A stretch of DNA of 64,000 nt from JACDHG01 sp963815295 (lineage in GTDB: Bacteria > Actinomycetota > Actinomycetes > Propionibacteriales > Nocardioidaceae), in NCBI GenBank assembly GCA_963815295.1, contig CAWFFZ010000008.1, positions 930,001 through 994,000 of the forward strand, in the 5' to 3' direction. Of the stretch, positions 26,660 to 35,140 are shown one piece after another. The position numbers and the translations under genes were made by a program. Numbering within the stretch: the first letter of the stretch is position 1; the number at the start of each line of letters is the position of its first letter. Under the pieces are notes generated by a model. That model saw nothing but the letters and a program-made list of their open reading frames with translations, did not search any database and was not told where the DNA came from.

Positions 26660-27830
26660 GTGACCACCCTCCCCGGCCGCCTGGTCCGGCCCTTGCAGCC
26701 ACGCGACCCGCAGGAGCAACACCGCGGAGCGACACCCCTGGAGCTGTTCACCGACCTGTGTTTTGTCGTCGCCATCGCCCAGGCCGCCGCGGAGCTGCAC
26801 CACGCGATCTCTGCCGATCACGCCGCTGACGGCTGGGTCCACTTCTCGATGGCGTTCTTCGCTATCTGGTGGGCATGGCTCAACTTCACCTGGCTGTCGT
26901 CGGCATACGACAACGACGACTTGATCCAGAGGCTGCTCACGATCCTGCAGATCGTCGGGTCCTTGGTGCTCGCCGCTGGGATCCCGCGGATGTTCGAGGA
27001 CGACCTGGTGCTCGGCGTGACCGGGTACGTCGTGATGCGCGTCGCGCTGGTGGCCCAGTGGGTGCGGGTCTCCATCCACGACCCCGACCACCGGGCCACC
27101 GCCCGTCGCTACGCCGGTGGGGTGCTGGTGGTCCAGCTCGGATGGATCGGGTTCCTGTTCGTGCCCCAGGAGATGCTGCTGACGTGCTTCGCCGTGGGCG
27201 TCATCGCCGAGCTCGCTGTCCCGGTCTGGGCGGAGCGACCCGCCATGACACCGTGGCACCCGCACCACATCGCCGAGCGTTACGGGCTCTTCTTCATCAT
27301 CGTGCTGGGGGAGACCGTGCTCTCGACGACGCTGGCGATCCAGGAGGCGCTCGACCTCGACGAGCCCGCTCCCGAAGTGGCGTACGTCGTCGCGGGTGGC
27401 ATCTTGATCGTGTTCAGCATGTGGTGGCTGTACTTCGCCCGCAGCGCCGGCGTGGTGCTCGAGACGAGTCAGCGGCCGTTACACCGCCGACTCATACATC
27501 TGGGGATTCGGCCACGTCTTCATCTTTGCTTCCGGCGCAGCCATCGGTGCCGGGCTTGCCGCCCGCGTGGACTTCTGGATCCACCACAGCGAAGCTCCTG
27601 AGATCCAGACCGCAGCCGCCGTCACGGTTCCGGTTGCCGTGCTCATCGCGTCGATGTGGTTCATCCAAATCCGCCGGCATGATCCGACAGGGTTGTCGAT
27701 CATCCCGTTTTCGGTTGCCGTCGGCCTCGTGTTGGCGGCGACGTTCACCTCCATCCCCGAGCTGCTCACCGGACTGGTGTGCGCCGCGTTGCTGGCGGTG
27801 GAGCTCAAGCCCAGCGGCGTGGCCGCCTGA
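26660..27830 (+). pseudogene. ltrA: Low temperature requirement protein A (LtrA) with a mid-gene frameshift
   Basis: GTG 26660 starts a polytopic membrane protein with LtrA hallmarks: GATPLELFTDLCFVVAIAQA, FFAIWWAWLNFTWLSSAYD, WHPHHIAERYGLFFIIVLGE and FSMWWLYFARSAG. In the first frame it then degrades (PLHRRLIHLG...) to a stop at 27601. In the +1 frame the family sequence continues at once: RYTADSYIWGFGHVFIFASG, AARVDFWIHH, and further membrane helices to TGA 27828. The shift lies at about 27455-27478. Together the two parts make a full-length LtrA of about 390 residues. Role in cells unclear; the name comes from Listeria. Confidence 0.8.
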
Positions 27831-27841
27831 CCCCGAGCCGG

Positions 27842-28528
27842 TCAGGGGCGCGGGAGGTTGACCTGTTTTGCGTGCGCCGCCTCGGAGTCGGCGTCCCAGT
27901 TTCCGGTGCTGTAGCAGGTGGCCTGCGAGATAAGCCCGCCGTGCACCTGGCACAGGCACAGCATCCTGCTCATGTACCCGTGCGGTTCTGGTGCCCGGAC
28001 CACGACCTCAAGAACGAATCCGCCGAAGGTGGGCGTCACTGAGGCTGACTCGACGCCGCCGGGCTGCGTCACGGCGAGGGCCTCGTGCAACGGCCCGGCT
28101 CCCTGGATCTGGAATCGCCACAGCGGAACGTTCATGTCGACGAGGACGTCCTCTGTGACCGTGTGCTCGGCCAGCACGCCCGTCGCCAGGGCATGGGCGA
28201 ACCGCTCTGCCAGCCCGTCGCGCTCCTCGGCCATCTGGTCCAGGACGTCATACTCCCTGAAGGCGAGAACCCCGGAGATTGCCTCGCCGAGCTGGGCCGC
28301 AAGGGCGCTCGTCTCCGGGAGGTAGGAGTTGACCATCGCCTGGTCGTAGGACTCGTAGCCGTTGACTGCCAGCTTGCGGTCGGGGTCGCTGCGGTCGGTG
28401 AGGAAGAGCTCGAGGAGGGCGGTTCGGCGGCCGCGCGTGGCTGCCCGCCACTCGTCCTCCAAGCGCAACAGCTCAATGGCCGTCTTGTCGCTGTACAACT
28501 CCACGAACTGCACGAAACCGAGCGCCAT
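27842..28528 (-). CDS. Conserved hypothetical protein, possibly NTF2/SnoaL-like C-terminus
   Basis: 228 residues, no signal peptide or membrane helix. The N-terminal part contains ELYSDKTAIELLRLEDEWRA, then LFLTDRSDPDRKLAVNGYES, MVNSYLPETSALAAQL. The C-terminal 90 residues are beta-rich (TFGGFVLEVVVRAPEPHGYM, QVHGGLISQATCYSTGNWDA), a pattern like NTF2-fold ligand-binding proteins. I cannot assign a function. It faces the LtrA gene convergently, and about 90 bp separate it from the ligase gene on the same strand. Confidence 0.6.
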   Translation of the reverse strand: MALGFVQFVELYSDKTAIELLRLEDEWRAATRGRRTALLELFLTDRSDPDRKLAVNGYESYDQAMVNSYLPETSALAAQLGEAISGVLAFREYDVLDQMAEERDGLAERFAHALATGVLAEHTVTEDVLVDMNVPLWRFQIQGAGPLHEALAVTQPGGVESASVTPTFGGFVLEVVVRAPEPHGYMSRMLCLCQVHGGLISQATCYSTGNWDADSEAAHAKQVNLPRP

Positions 28529-28620
28529 GTCGTGAGCGTGCCGTTGCCGGGCCAGAGCGTCAATAGCCCGTCCGGGTCAGGGTCCGTGGCGCACTTGGCC
28601 AGCGACACAGTTATTGCGGG

Positions 28621-29607
28621 TCAGGCGCCCGGCACCTCGCGGATGACGTCCTTGGCAGCCTTGTCGTTTCGAAGCCCCAGGAAACGTGGATGTCGCAGCT
28701 GGCCATCGGTCGTCCACTCGCTGAATGCCACCTGTGCCACCAGCTTCGGCTCCACCCAGTGGACGCTGCGTCGCCACGCCTGTCCGGCGGGAAGCGTTGT
28801 CTCGTCATACGCGCTGTCTGGGGTGGCGAGCTTGCGGAGCTTCGCGCTGATCGAGGTCAGCCGCCGGTGGTCGAAGCCCGTGCCGACCTTGCCGGCGTAC
28901 CGCAGGACGCCGTTGTCGTCGTAGTAGCCGAGCAGCAGCGCACCGAAGTCACTCCGCGACCCCTGCGGGTCCGTCCAGCCGGCGACGACGAACTCCTGGC
29001 CTTGCTCGCATTTGAACTTCAGCCAGTCCGTCGTGCGTCCTGGGTGGTAGAGGGAGTCAGCACGCTTGGCGATCAGACCTTCCCATCCCTTCGAGCAGGC
29101 CTCTGCGAAGTAGGCCTCCCCGTCCTTGTTGCGGTGCTGCGTGAACCGCACGGGGTCGTCCCAATCGAGCAGGTCGCGCAGCAGGGCCTTGCGTTCGCGC
29201 AGGGGGAGGCCCCGGGTGGAGTGCCCGTCGAGGTGAAGTAGGTCGAAGACGTAGTAGTGGATCGCGACGCCCACTTGCAGCGCCTTCGTGGGGTTGCTGA
29301 CGTGCATCCGTTGCTGGAGCCGGGCGAAGCTCGTCTGTGCGCCGTCGAACGCCACCACCTCCCCGTCGATGACGAAGTCCGGTACGTCGACCGACGCCAA
29401 GGCGTCTACAAGCTCCGGAAAGCTGCCACCCGCGTCCCGGCCGGTGCGGCTCCGAAGGTCGACCGTTCCACCCGAGCGCGAGGCCAGGACGCGCATGCCG
29501 TCGAGCTTGCGCTCGAAGATCCACCCGTCGCGAGAGAACCGCTGCTTTGTCAGGGTCGCCAAGGCCGGCCCCGGCACGTCCACGATGCGTTCCACACCCC
29601 CCTTCAT
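28621..29607 (-). CDS. ATP-dependent DNA ligase (LigD ligase-domain type)
   Basis: 328 residues from ATG 29607; the frame extends further upstream but overlaps the divergent membrane-protein gene. Ligase motif I WIFERKLDGMRVLA with adenylated Lys34, motif III DFVIDGEVVAFDG, motif IV region GWEGLIAKRADSLYHPGRTT and motif V LKFKCEQGQEFVVAGW. An OB-fold domain follows (GALLLGYYDDNGVLRYAGKV) and ends in FLGLRNDKAAKDVI. Stand-alone ligases like this join nicks or breaks in non-homologous end joining together with Ku and a LigD polymerase; neither is in the window. Confidence 0.92.
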   Translation of the reverse strand: MKGGVERIVDVPGPALATLTKQRFSRDGWIFERKLDGMRVLASRSGGTVDLRSRTGRDAGGSFPELVDALASVDVPDFVIDGEVVAFDGAQTSFARLQQRMHVSNPTKALQVGVAIHYYVFDLLHLDGHSTRGLPLRERKALLRDLLDWDDPVRFTQHRNKDGEAYFAEACSKGWEGLIAKRADSLYHPGRTTDWLKFKCEQGQEFVVAGWTDPQGSRSDFGALLLGYYDDNGVLRYAGKVGTGFDHRRLTSISAKLRKLATPDSAYDETTLPAGQAWRRSVHWVEPKLVAQVAFSEWTTDGQLRHPRFLGLRNDKAAKDVIREVPGA

Positions 29608-29628
29608 ACCCGGTTTCCCGATCTGACT

Positions 29629-30471
29629 GTGAGAGACTCGGGCCGACGCAAAAGCGCCGTACCCGCCCAGCTTGGAGACACCCTGACGACTCACGAGGTA
29701 GTCGACAAGACGTACGCCCCCGCCTCCAAGCGACTGCGCCTGGCGGGCGTCGCGCTTCACGTCTACACGGCGACCGGCACCGTGTTCGGATTCCTCATCG
29801 TGATCGCTGCGTTCGAGGGTGAGGTCGAGCGCGCGTTGTGGCTCGCCTTGGTCGCGCTGATCATCGACGGCACCGACGGGATGCTTGCCCGCTACCTGCG
29901 CGTGAGCGAGACCATCCCTTCGTTCGACGGCGCGCGGCTCGACGACATCGTCGACTACCTCACCTACGCGTTCGCGCCGATGGTGCTGTTGTGGGTCACT
30001 GGCCGGCTTCCCGACGGCTCGTTCGGGACGTTCCTCGCGGTGCTACCGCTGCTCGCGTCGTCGTACCAGTTCTGCCGCACGGACGCCAAGACCGCTGACC
30101 ACTTCTTCCTGGGTTTCCCGAGCTACTGGAACGTCGTGGCGTTCTACGTCTACGTGCTCGATCTCGGCGAGATGACCACCGCGCTGATCTTGCTCGCTTG
30201 CTCGGTCCTCGTCTTCGTGCCCATCCGCTACGTCTACCCTTCGCGCACCAAGGTCTACCGCAGCCTCAACATCGCGCTCACCACGTTGTGGTTGGCGACG
30301 TATGCCGTGCTGCTCACCCAGCTGCCTAACCCAGAGCCGGTGGTAATCGGCCTGTCGTTCGTCTATCTCGTCTACTACGCGGGCATGTCGCTCTACCTCA
30401 CCCTCGTCCTGCCGCGGTTGCCGGCGAAGCGTCTGTCCGAGGACGTAATCGCTGCCGACCTCGACGACTGA
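29629..30471 (+). CDS. CDP-alcohol phosphatidyltransferase, phosphatidylcholine-synthase-like
   Basis: 280 residues from GTG 29629. Signature D(x)2DG(x)2AR...G(x)3D(x)3D, seen as DGTDGMLAR (Asp80 on) and FDGARLDDIVDY, with a 12-residue spacer longer than in ordinary family members. About eight membrane helices, and an FCRTDAKTADHFFLGFPSYW loop that is typical of bacterial phosphatidylcholine synthases, which join choline to CDP-diacylglycerol. A choline source gene is not present, so another head group is possible. The stop overlaps the start of the next membrane protein by one base, indicating an operon. Confidence 0.83.
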   Translation: MRDSGRRKSAVPAQLGDTLTTHEVVDKTYAPASKRLRLAGVALHVYTATGTVFGFLIVIAAFEGEVERALWLALVALIIDGTDGMLARYLRVSETIPSFDGARLDDIVDYLTYAFAPMVLLWVTGRLPDGSFGTFLAVLPLLASSYQFCRTDAKTADHFFLGFPSYWNVVAFYVYVLDLGEMTTALILLACSVLVFVPIRYVYPSRTKVYRSLNIALTTLWLATYAVLLTQLPNPEPVVIGLSFVYLVYYAGMSLYLTLVLPRLPAKRLSEDVIAADLDD

Positions 30472-31355
30472 TGCCCCTCGGCTTGTCGGCGGCCCTCGCC
30501 GCCGCTTTTGTGTTCGGCTTCGCCTCCATCTGGCAGGCCACGGCCGTACGTCGGCTGCCCACCTCACACGCCGAGAGCGCCACGGCGTTGCTCGTGCTGC
30601 TCAAGCAGCCGCTGTTCCTGGGAGCCGTGGCGCTCAACCTGGTCGGGTTCGTCCTCCACCTCGTCGCACTGCGGCAGATCCCGCTCTACCTTGCCCAGGC
30701 GGGGATCGCAGCGAGCCTCGCGGTCACGGCGCTGCTGGCAGCGTTGCTGCTGCACGAGCGGCTCGAGCGCCGGGACTGGATGGCTGTGGGTGCTGTCACC
30801 GTCGGCCTGGGGTTGCTCGCGGGCGCTGCCGGCGACATCGGTGAAGCGGAGGCGTCAGACGGGTTCGTCGGCTGGCTTTTCGTCGGGGTCGTGGCGGTGG
30901 CATTGGTGGGGCTCGTCGTGGCCCGCTCACGCAGTCCCCTCGCGGCAACCATGCTGGGTTTCCTTGCTGGCCTCGGCTTCGCAGGGAGTGGGATTGCCGC
31001 ACGAGTCCTGCCCGGCCTGACGCCGGCCGAGCTCTGGGATTCGCCCGCAACTTACGTCCTTCCCCTCAGCGGGGGCCTTGCGTTCATCTTGTACTCGTTG
31101 GCGTTGCAGCGAGGATCGGTCACGATCGCAACGGCGCCGATGATCGTCATGCAGACGGTCACGCCGGCCGCGATCGGGCTGATGCTGCTCGGCGACGGAG
31201 TCCGCGATGGCTGGACGACGGCCGGCGTCGTTGGCTTCGCGCTGACGGGCGTGGGCGCGGCGGCGCTGGCCAGGTTCGAGCACGGGGTAGACCTTGGTGA
31301 AGGCGACAAGGGTGACCCGGCCGGGCAGCCCGAGAGTGACCGTGGGTGGAGGTGA
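30471..31355 (+). CDS. DMT-superfamily (EamA-like) integral membrane protein
   Basis: 294 residues, nine to ten hydrophobic helices; the start ATG overlaps the preceding TGA. Motifs: VFGFASIWQATAVRRLPTSH at the first helix, ALRQIPLYLAQAGIAASLAV and LLLHERLERRDWMAVGAVTV (EamA-type helix 4 and following loop), and TIATAPMIVMQTVTPAAIGL in the second half. The two halves look like an EamA duplication. Probable transporter or flippase of a small metabolite; coupling to the CDP-alcohol transferase suggests a lipid-related role, but this is inference. Confidence 0.75.
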   Translation: MPLGLSAALAAAFVFGFASIWQATAVRRLPTSHAESATALLVLLKQPLFLGAVALNLVGFVLHLVALRQIPLYLAQAGIAASLAVTALLAALLLHERLERRDWMAVGAVTVGLGLLAGAAGDIGEAEASDGFVGWLFVGVVAVALVGLVVARSRSPLAATMLGFLAGLGFAGSGIAARVLPGLTPAELWDSPATYVLPLSGGLAFILYSLALQRGSVTIATAPMIVMQTVTPAAIGLMLLGDGVRDGWTTAGVVGFALTGVGAAALARFEHGVDLGEGDKGDPAGQPESDRGWR

Positions 31356-31410
31356 CGGCTCCGACCCTGGGAGGAGTCGCTGGCACGCACCGGGGCGGTA
31401 CCGTCGCCTG

Positions 31411-32556
31411 ATGGGTCCCGCGCGTGTCGAGCAGGCGACTCGCACCCCCGACGCCACCCGTGCGTTCATGCCGCTCCTGGCGGCAGTCATCGTCGTGCTC
31501 ACGGCCGTAGTCGAGCCACAGAGCTGGCCCTACGTGATACCGCTCGTGGTCCCCGTCGCGGCCCTCGCCGTCTGGGCCCGTCGCGACGTGCCGATCCTGC
31601 CGTTGACCGTCGTCATCGTCGCCGCGGTCGCGGTCTCGCAATGGTCGAGTGACCTCGAGGCTGCGCTGTTCCTCTTGTCGGTGCTGGCCCTCGTGATCAC
31701 TGGCTGGCACGATGTCGGGCCTCCGTTGATTGCCTCACTCGCGTTGGTGCTGGCAGCCCCACCCACGTTTTCCGCTTTCTGGCCCGACAGCGAGGTCGCA
31801 TGGGGGATCTGGATGGTCGGGATCGCCTTTCCGGCGTTCATGGGCTGGACGTTCCATCGCCAGGAGTTGCTCACGGCCGAACTGGCGGAGGCGCGGCAAG
31901 CCCTTGCGGAGCAGGCGATCGTGGAGGAGCGACGCCGGATCGCCCGCGACGTGCACGACCTCGTCGGGCACGGCCTCGCGGCGATGATGCTCCAGGTGAC
32001 GAGTGCTCGACACGTTCTCCGGCGCGATGTCGACGCCGCCGACGACGCACTCGACGCCGCCGAGGAGGTAGGCCGACAAAGTCTCGGCGAGCTGCGACGC
32101 ACGGTGTCGCTGTTGCGGGAGGGCGACAGCGCCACGGGACCACCGCCGCCGGGGCTCGGCCAGGTCGACTCCCTCGTGGCATCCGCGCGGGCCGGCGGAC
32201 TCAGCGTCGAACGTCACGCCGAGGGAGACCACGAGGTTGTCGACAGTGTCCCCGGCCTGACGATCTACCGCATCGTGCAAGAGTCGCTGGCCAACGCCAG
32301 CAGGCACGCCCCGACAGCGCACACCGTTGTCACCACCACGGTGACCGACACCGACGTCGAGCTGACCGTCGTCACGACCGGACCGCTCCAGCCGCAGGAG
32401 GCAGATGCCGACCGACCGCGCTACGGCATCCGCGGAATGCGGGAGCGTGCCGAGGCCGCCGGGGGTGTCTTGCAGGCCGGTGCTTCCACGAACGGCTGGA
32501 CGGTGCGCTGCACTGTGCCGCTCTCCGACGTACGGCGGCAGCCGGTGGCGCCGTGA
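31411..32556 (+). CDS. Sensor histidine kinase (NarL-type partner, HisKA_3)
   Basis: 381 residues. Five or six membrane helices fill residues about 19-145, with no large extracellular sensor domain, as in intramembrane-sensing kinases. A coiled stretch (ELAEARQALAEQAIVEERRR) leads to the phosphoacceptor His182 in RIARDVHDLVGHGLAAMM. The ATPase has an N box VQESLANASRHAP and a G box RYGIRGMRERAEAAGG. The gene overlaps the response regulator by 4 bases and heads a cassette with an ABC exporter, suggesting it senses an envelope-active compound. Confidence 0.9.
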   Translation: MGPARVEQATRTPDATRAFMPLLAAVIVVLTAVVEPQSWPYVIPLVVPVAALAVWARRDVPILPLTVVIVAAVAVSQWSSDLEAALFLLSVLALVITGWHDVGPPLIASLALVLAAPPTFSAFWPDSEVAWGIWMVGIAFPAFMGWTFHRQELLTAELAEARQALAEQAIVEERRRIARDVHDLVGHGLAAMMLQVTSARHVLRRDVDAADDALDAAEEVGRQSLGELRRTVSLLREGDSATGPPPPGLGQVDSLVASARAGGLSVERHAEGDHEVVDSVPGLTIYRIVQESLANASRHAPTAHTVVTTTVTDTDVELTVVTTGPLQPQEADADRPRYGIRGMRERAEAAGGVLQAGASTNGWTVRCTVPLSDVRRQPVAP

Positions 32557-33218
32557 TCTCCGTGGTGCTCGTCGACGACCAAGCGATCGTCCGGGCAGGG
32601 GTCGCCCGCATCCTCGGCCCCGACGACGGTTTCACGGTCGTGGCGGAGTGCTCCGACGGTGACGAAGCGGTCGAGGCAGTCACCCGCACACGTCCAGACG
32701 TCGTGCTGATGGATGTCCGGATGAACCGTGTAGACGGTCTCGAGGCCACCCGGCGGCTGGTGGCAGAAGTCGAGCCGACGCCGCCGGTCCTGGTGCTGAC
32801 CACGTTCGACGAGGACGAAGTGTTGTGGGGTGCCCTCGAGGCCGGCGCCAGCGGGTTCATCCTCAAGGATGCCCGCGCGGACGACCTCATCACCGCGACC
32901 CGTGCCGTGGCGGAGGGCGGGGCCTGGTTCGACCCCGCGGTCACACCACGCGTGCTGGGTGCCTACCGGCGGACGGTCATGCCCGGTCGCCGGCAGCGCG
33001 AGCGACTCGACCAGATCAGCGAGCGTGAGCACGAGGTGCTTCGGCTGATCGCCCGAGGGGCGACCAACGCGGAGGTCGCGGCCACCTTGTTCGTCAGCGA
33101 GGCCACGGTCAAGTCGCACATCGGCAGCATCTTCACCAAGCTTGGCGTGCGCGACCGGGCGGCGGCGATCGTCTTCGCCTACGACCACGGGGTCGTAGCC
33201 CCCGGCCCCAGCGACTGA
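32553..33218 (+). CDS. LuxR/NarL-type response regulator
   Basis: 221 residues from GTG 32553. Receiver domain with acidic pocket VLVDDQ, phospho-Asp54 in VVLMDVRMNRVDG, Thr in VLVLTTFDE and Lys in GFILKDARADDL. The LuxR DNA-binding domain is QISEREHEVLRLIARGATNA, then TLFVSEATVKSHIGSIFTKL. Translationally coupled to the kinase. The ABC ATPase gene begins 90 bp later and is its most likely target, as in similar kinase/regulator/ABC clusters. Confidence 0.93.
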   Translation: MISVVLVDDQAIVRAGVARILGPDDGFTVVAECSDGDEAVEAVTRTRPDVVLMDVRMNRVDGLEATRRLVAEVEPTPPVLVLTTFDEDEVLWGALEAGASGFILKDARADDLITATRAVAEGGAWFDPAVTPRVLGAYRRTVMPGRRQRERLDQISEREHEVLRLIARGATNAEVAATLFVSEATVKSHIGSIFTKLGVRDRAAAIVFAYDHGVVAPGPSD

Positions 33219-33308
33219 CTCGCACCCCAGTGCTCCCACCACGGTAGGGGGCGCAAGTCTCGACCGCAGGCCGATGTCCGGACTACCGCTCGCCGCCAGG
33301 CTCAGATC

Positions 33309-34262
33309 ATGAGCATTCACACGCTGGCCCACCAGGCAGCAACACCGAAGTCCACCGGCGAACCCGTCATCGTCGTGGACGGCTTGACCAAGGCGTACGG
33401 CGATCGGCAGGTCCTCGACGGCCTCTCGTTCGAGGTGGCGCACCAAGAGATCTTCGGGATCCTTGGGCCGAACGGCGTCGGCAAGACGACCGCGGTCGAG
33501 ACCATTCAAGGTCTGCGGTCGCGTGACAGCGGCCGGGTCACCGTCCTCGGGCTCGACCCGGCGCGGCAGCGCCAGCAGTTGCGGTACGTCGTCGGCTCGC
33601 AGCTCCAGACCACCGCCCTGCCCGAGCGGCTCCGGGTCGGTGAGGCGCTGCGGCTGTTCGCCAGGCTTGCCGGAGACGTCGTCGACTGGCGCGAGCTGCG
33701 CGACGACTGGGACCTCGCGCGGCTCGAGCGGTCCGCCTTCGGCTCGCTGTCCGGTGGAGAGCGGCAGCGGCTCTTCGTCGCGTTGGCGCTGGTCAACCGC
33801 CCGCGACTGGTCTTCCTTGACGAGCTGACGCAGGGTCTCGACCCCGCTGCCCGCCGGGACACCTGGCGGCTGATCCAACGCATTCGCGACGACGGCGCCA
33901 CCGTCGTCCTCGTCAGCCACTACATGGACGAGGTCGAGCAGCTCTGCGACCGCGTCGGCGTGCTCCACAACGGTCGCCTTACCGCGTGTGACACCCCGCA
34001 GAACCTGATCGCTGGTGCGGGCGGCCAGGTGCGCACCCGGTTCACGGCCGCAGCAACAGATCTCGCCGGCCTCGAACGGGTCCCGTTCGTCGACCAGGTC
34101 AGCCGGCTCGGCGACGTGGTCGAGGTCAGCGGCGACGCGTCAACTCCCGTCCTGGTTGCGGCCGAGCTGGCACGCCGCGGCGTCATACCCGCCGACTTCA
34201 CCGTCATCCGGCCCTCGCTGGAAGACGTCTTCGTCACCCTCACGACAGGAGATCCGTCATGA
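33309..34262 (+). CDS. ABC transporter ATP-binding subunit (DrrA-type export)
   Basis: 317 residues. Walker A GPNGVGKTTAV, Q-loop near VVGSQLQTTALPERL, signature SLSGGERQRLFVA, Walker B LVFLDELTQGLDPAARR and switch His in VLVSHYMDEVEQLCD. The C-terminal tail of about 90 residues (ending TVIRPSLEDVFVTLT) is typical of DrrA-like drug or lipid export ATPases. Overlaps the permease gene by 4 bases. Probable output of the two-component system just upstream. Confidence 0.93.
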   Translation: MSIHTLAHQAATPKSTGEPVIVVDGLTKAYGDRQVLDGLSFEVAHQEIFGILGPNGVGKTTAVETIQGLRSRDSGRVTVLGLDPARQRQQLRYVVGSQLQTTALPERLRVGEALRLFARLAGDVVDWRELRDDWDLARLERSAFGSLSGGERQRLFVALALVNRPRLVFLDELTQGLDPAARRDTWRLIQRIRDDGATVVLVSHYMDEVEQLCDRVGVLHNGRLTACDTPQNLIAGAGGQVRTRFTAAATDLAGLERVPFVDQVSRLGDVVEVSGDASTPVLVAAELARRGVIPADFTVIRPSLEDVFVTLTTGDPS

Positions 34263-35005
34263 CCACGCTGACGACGTTGCCCGCGCTGGCCGTCACCGAG
34301 GCGCGACTGCTGTCGCGCGAGTGGGCTGCGATGGTGTTTGCGTTTGTGTTCCCGCCGCTGATGATGGTTGTGCTCGCCGGTGTCTTCGGGAGCGACCCGG
34401 ATCCGGCGTACGGCGGAGCGAGCGGCACAGAGCACTACGTCGCCGCCTATATCGGCGTACCGCTGGGCGCGCTGTCACTCGTGGGGCTGCCAGTCATGCT
34501 GGCGTCGTACCGTGAGCGTGGCGTGCTGCGCCGGTTCGAGGCGTTCGGAGTCTCGACCCTTGCCGTGGTGCTGGCGCAGGCCGTGGTCACCGCGGCATTG
34601 GTGGTCCTCGGGGCGGTCCTCGTCCTTGCCGTGGCCGCACCGATCTACGGTGTTCCGACCGTCGAGGCACCCTGGCAGGTACTGACCGGCTTCGGCGCAG
34701 GGATGGTCACGATGATCACCCTGGGCATCGCCCTCGGTCTCGCCGCCCCGACTGCGCGTGCCGCGCAAGCACTCGGCTTGCTCGTCTTCATGCCGATGTG
34801 GCTGCTCGGTGGTGGCGGGCCGCCGCGGTCGGTCATGACCTCTGCCATGCAGAGCATCACCGACGTCATGCCACTGTGGCATGCCACCTCCGCAATCAGG
34901 GCTCCCTGGCTCGGCACCGGCGACGTCGGCGACCACCTGCTGCCTCTCGTCGTGTGGTTCGCCAGCGGCATTGCGGCGGTGGCGGTACTGCTCCGCCGAC
35001 GTTAG
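34259..35005 (+). CDS. ABC-2 type transporter permease
   Basis: 248 residues with six membrane helices: the first after LSREWAAMVFAFVFPPLMMV, then an outer loop, LGALSLVGLPVMLASYRERG, RFEAFGVSTLAVVLAQAVVT, AGMVTMITLGIALGLAA, and an MQSITDVMPLWHATSAIRAP loop before the last helix. The ASYRERGVLRRFEA segment is the usual ABC-2 coupling region. Works with the ATPase encoded upstream as a homodimeric exporter. Drug, peptide or lipid substrate cannot be decided. Confidence 0.92.
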   Translation: MTTLTTLPALAVTEARLLSREWAAMVFAFVFPPLMMVVLAGVFGSDPDPAYGGASGTEHYVAAYIGVPLGALSLVGLPVMLASYRERGVLRRFEAFGVSTLAVVLAQAVVTAALVVLGAVLVLAVAAPIYGVPTVEAPWQVLTGFGAGMVTMITLGIALGLAAPTARAAQALGLLVFMPMWLLGGGGPPRSVMTSAMQSITDVMPLWHATSAIRAPWLGTGDVGDHLLPLVVWFASGIAAVAVLLRRR

Positions 35006-35140
35006 GTGATCGCCTTACTACACAGGGTTTTGAGCGATGCCTTATAACGTCGCATTCCTTGGGCAAAAGTGTTTACGGCACCGTCTGAGTAGTCCGTTGG
35101 TGCTATTGCTCGCCGCCGTGAAATGGCGTTACCTCAATGC

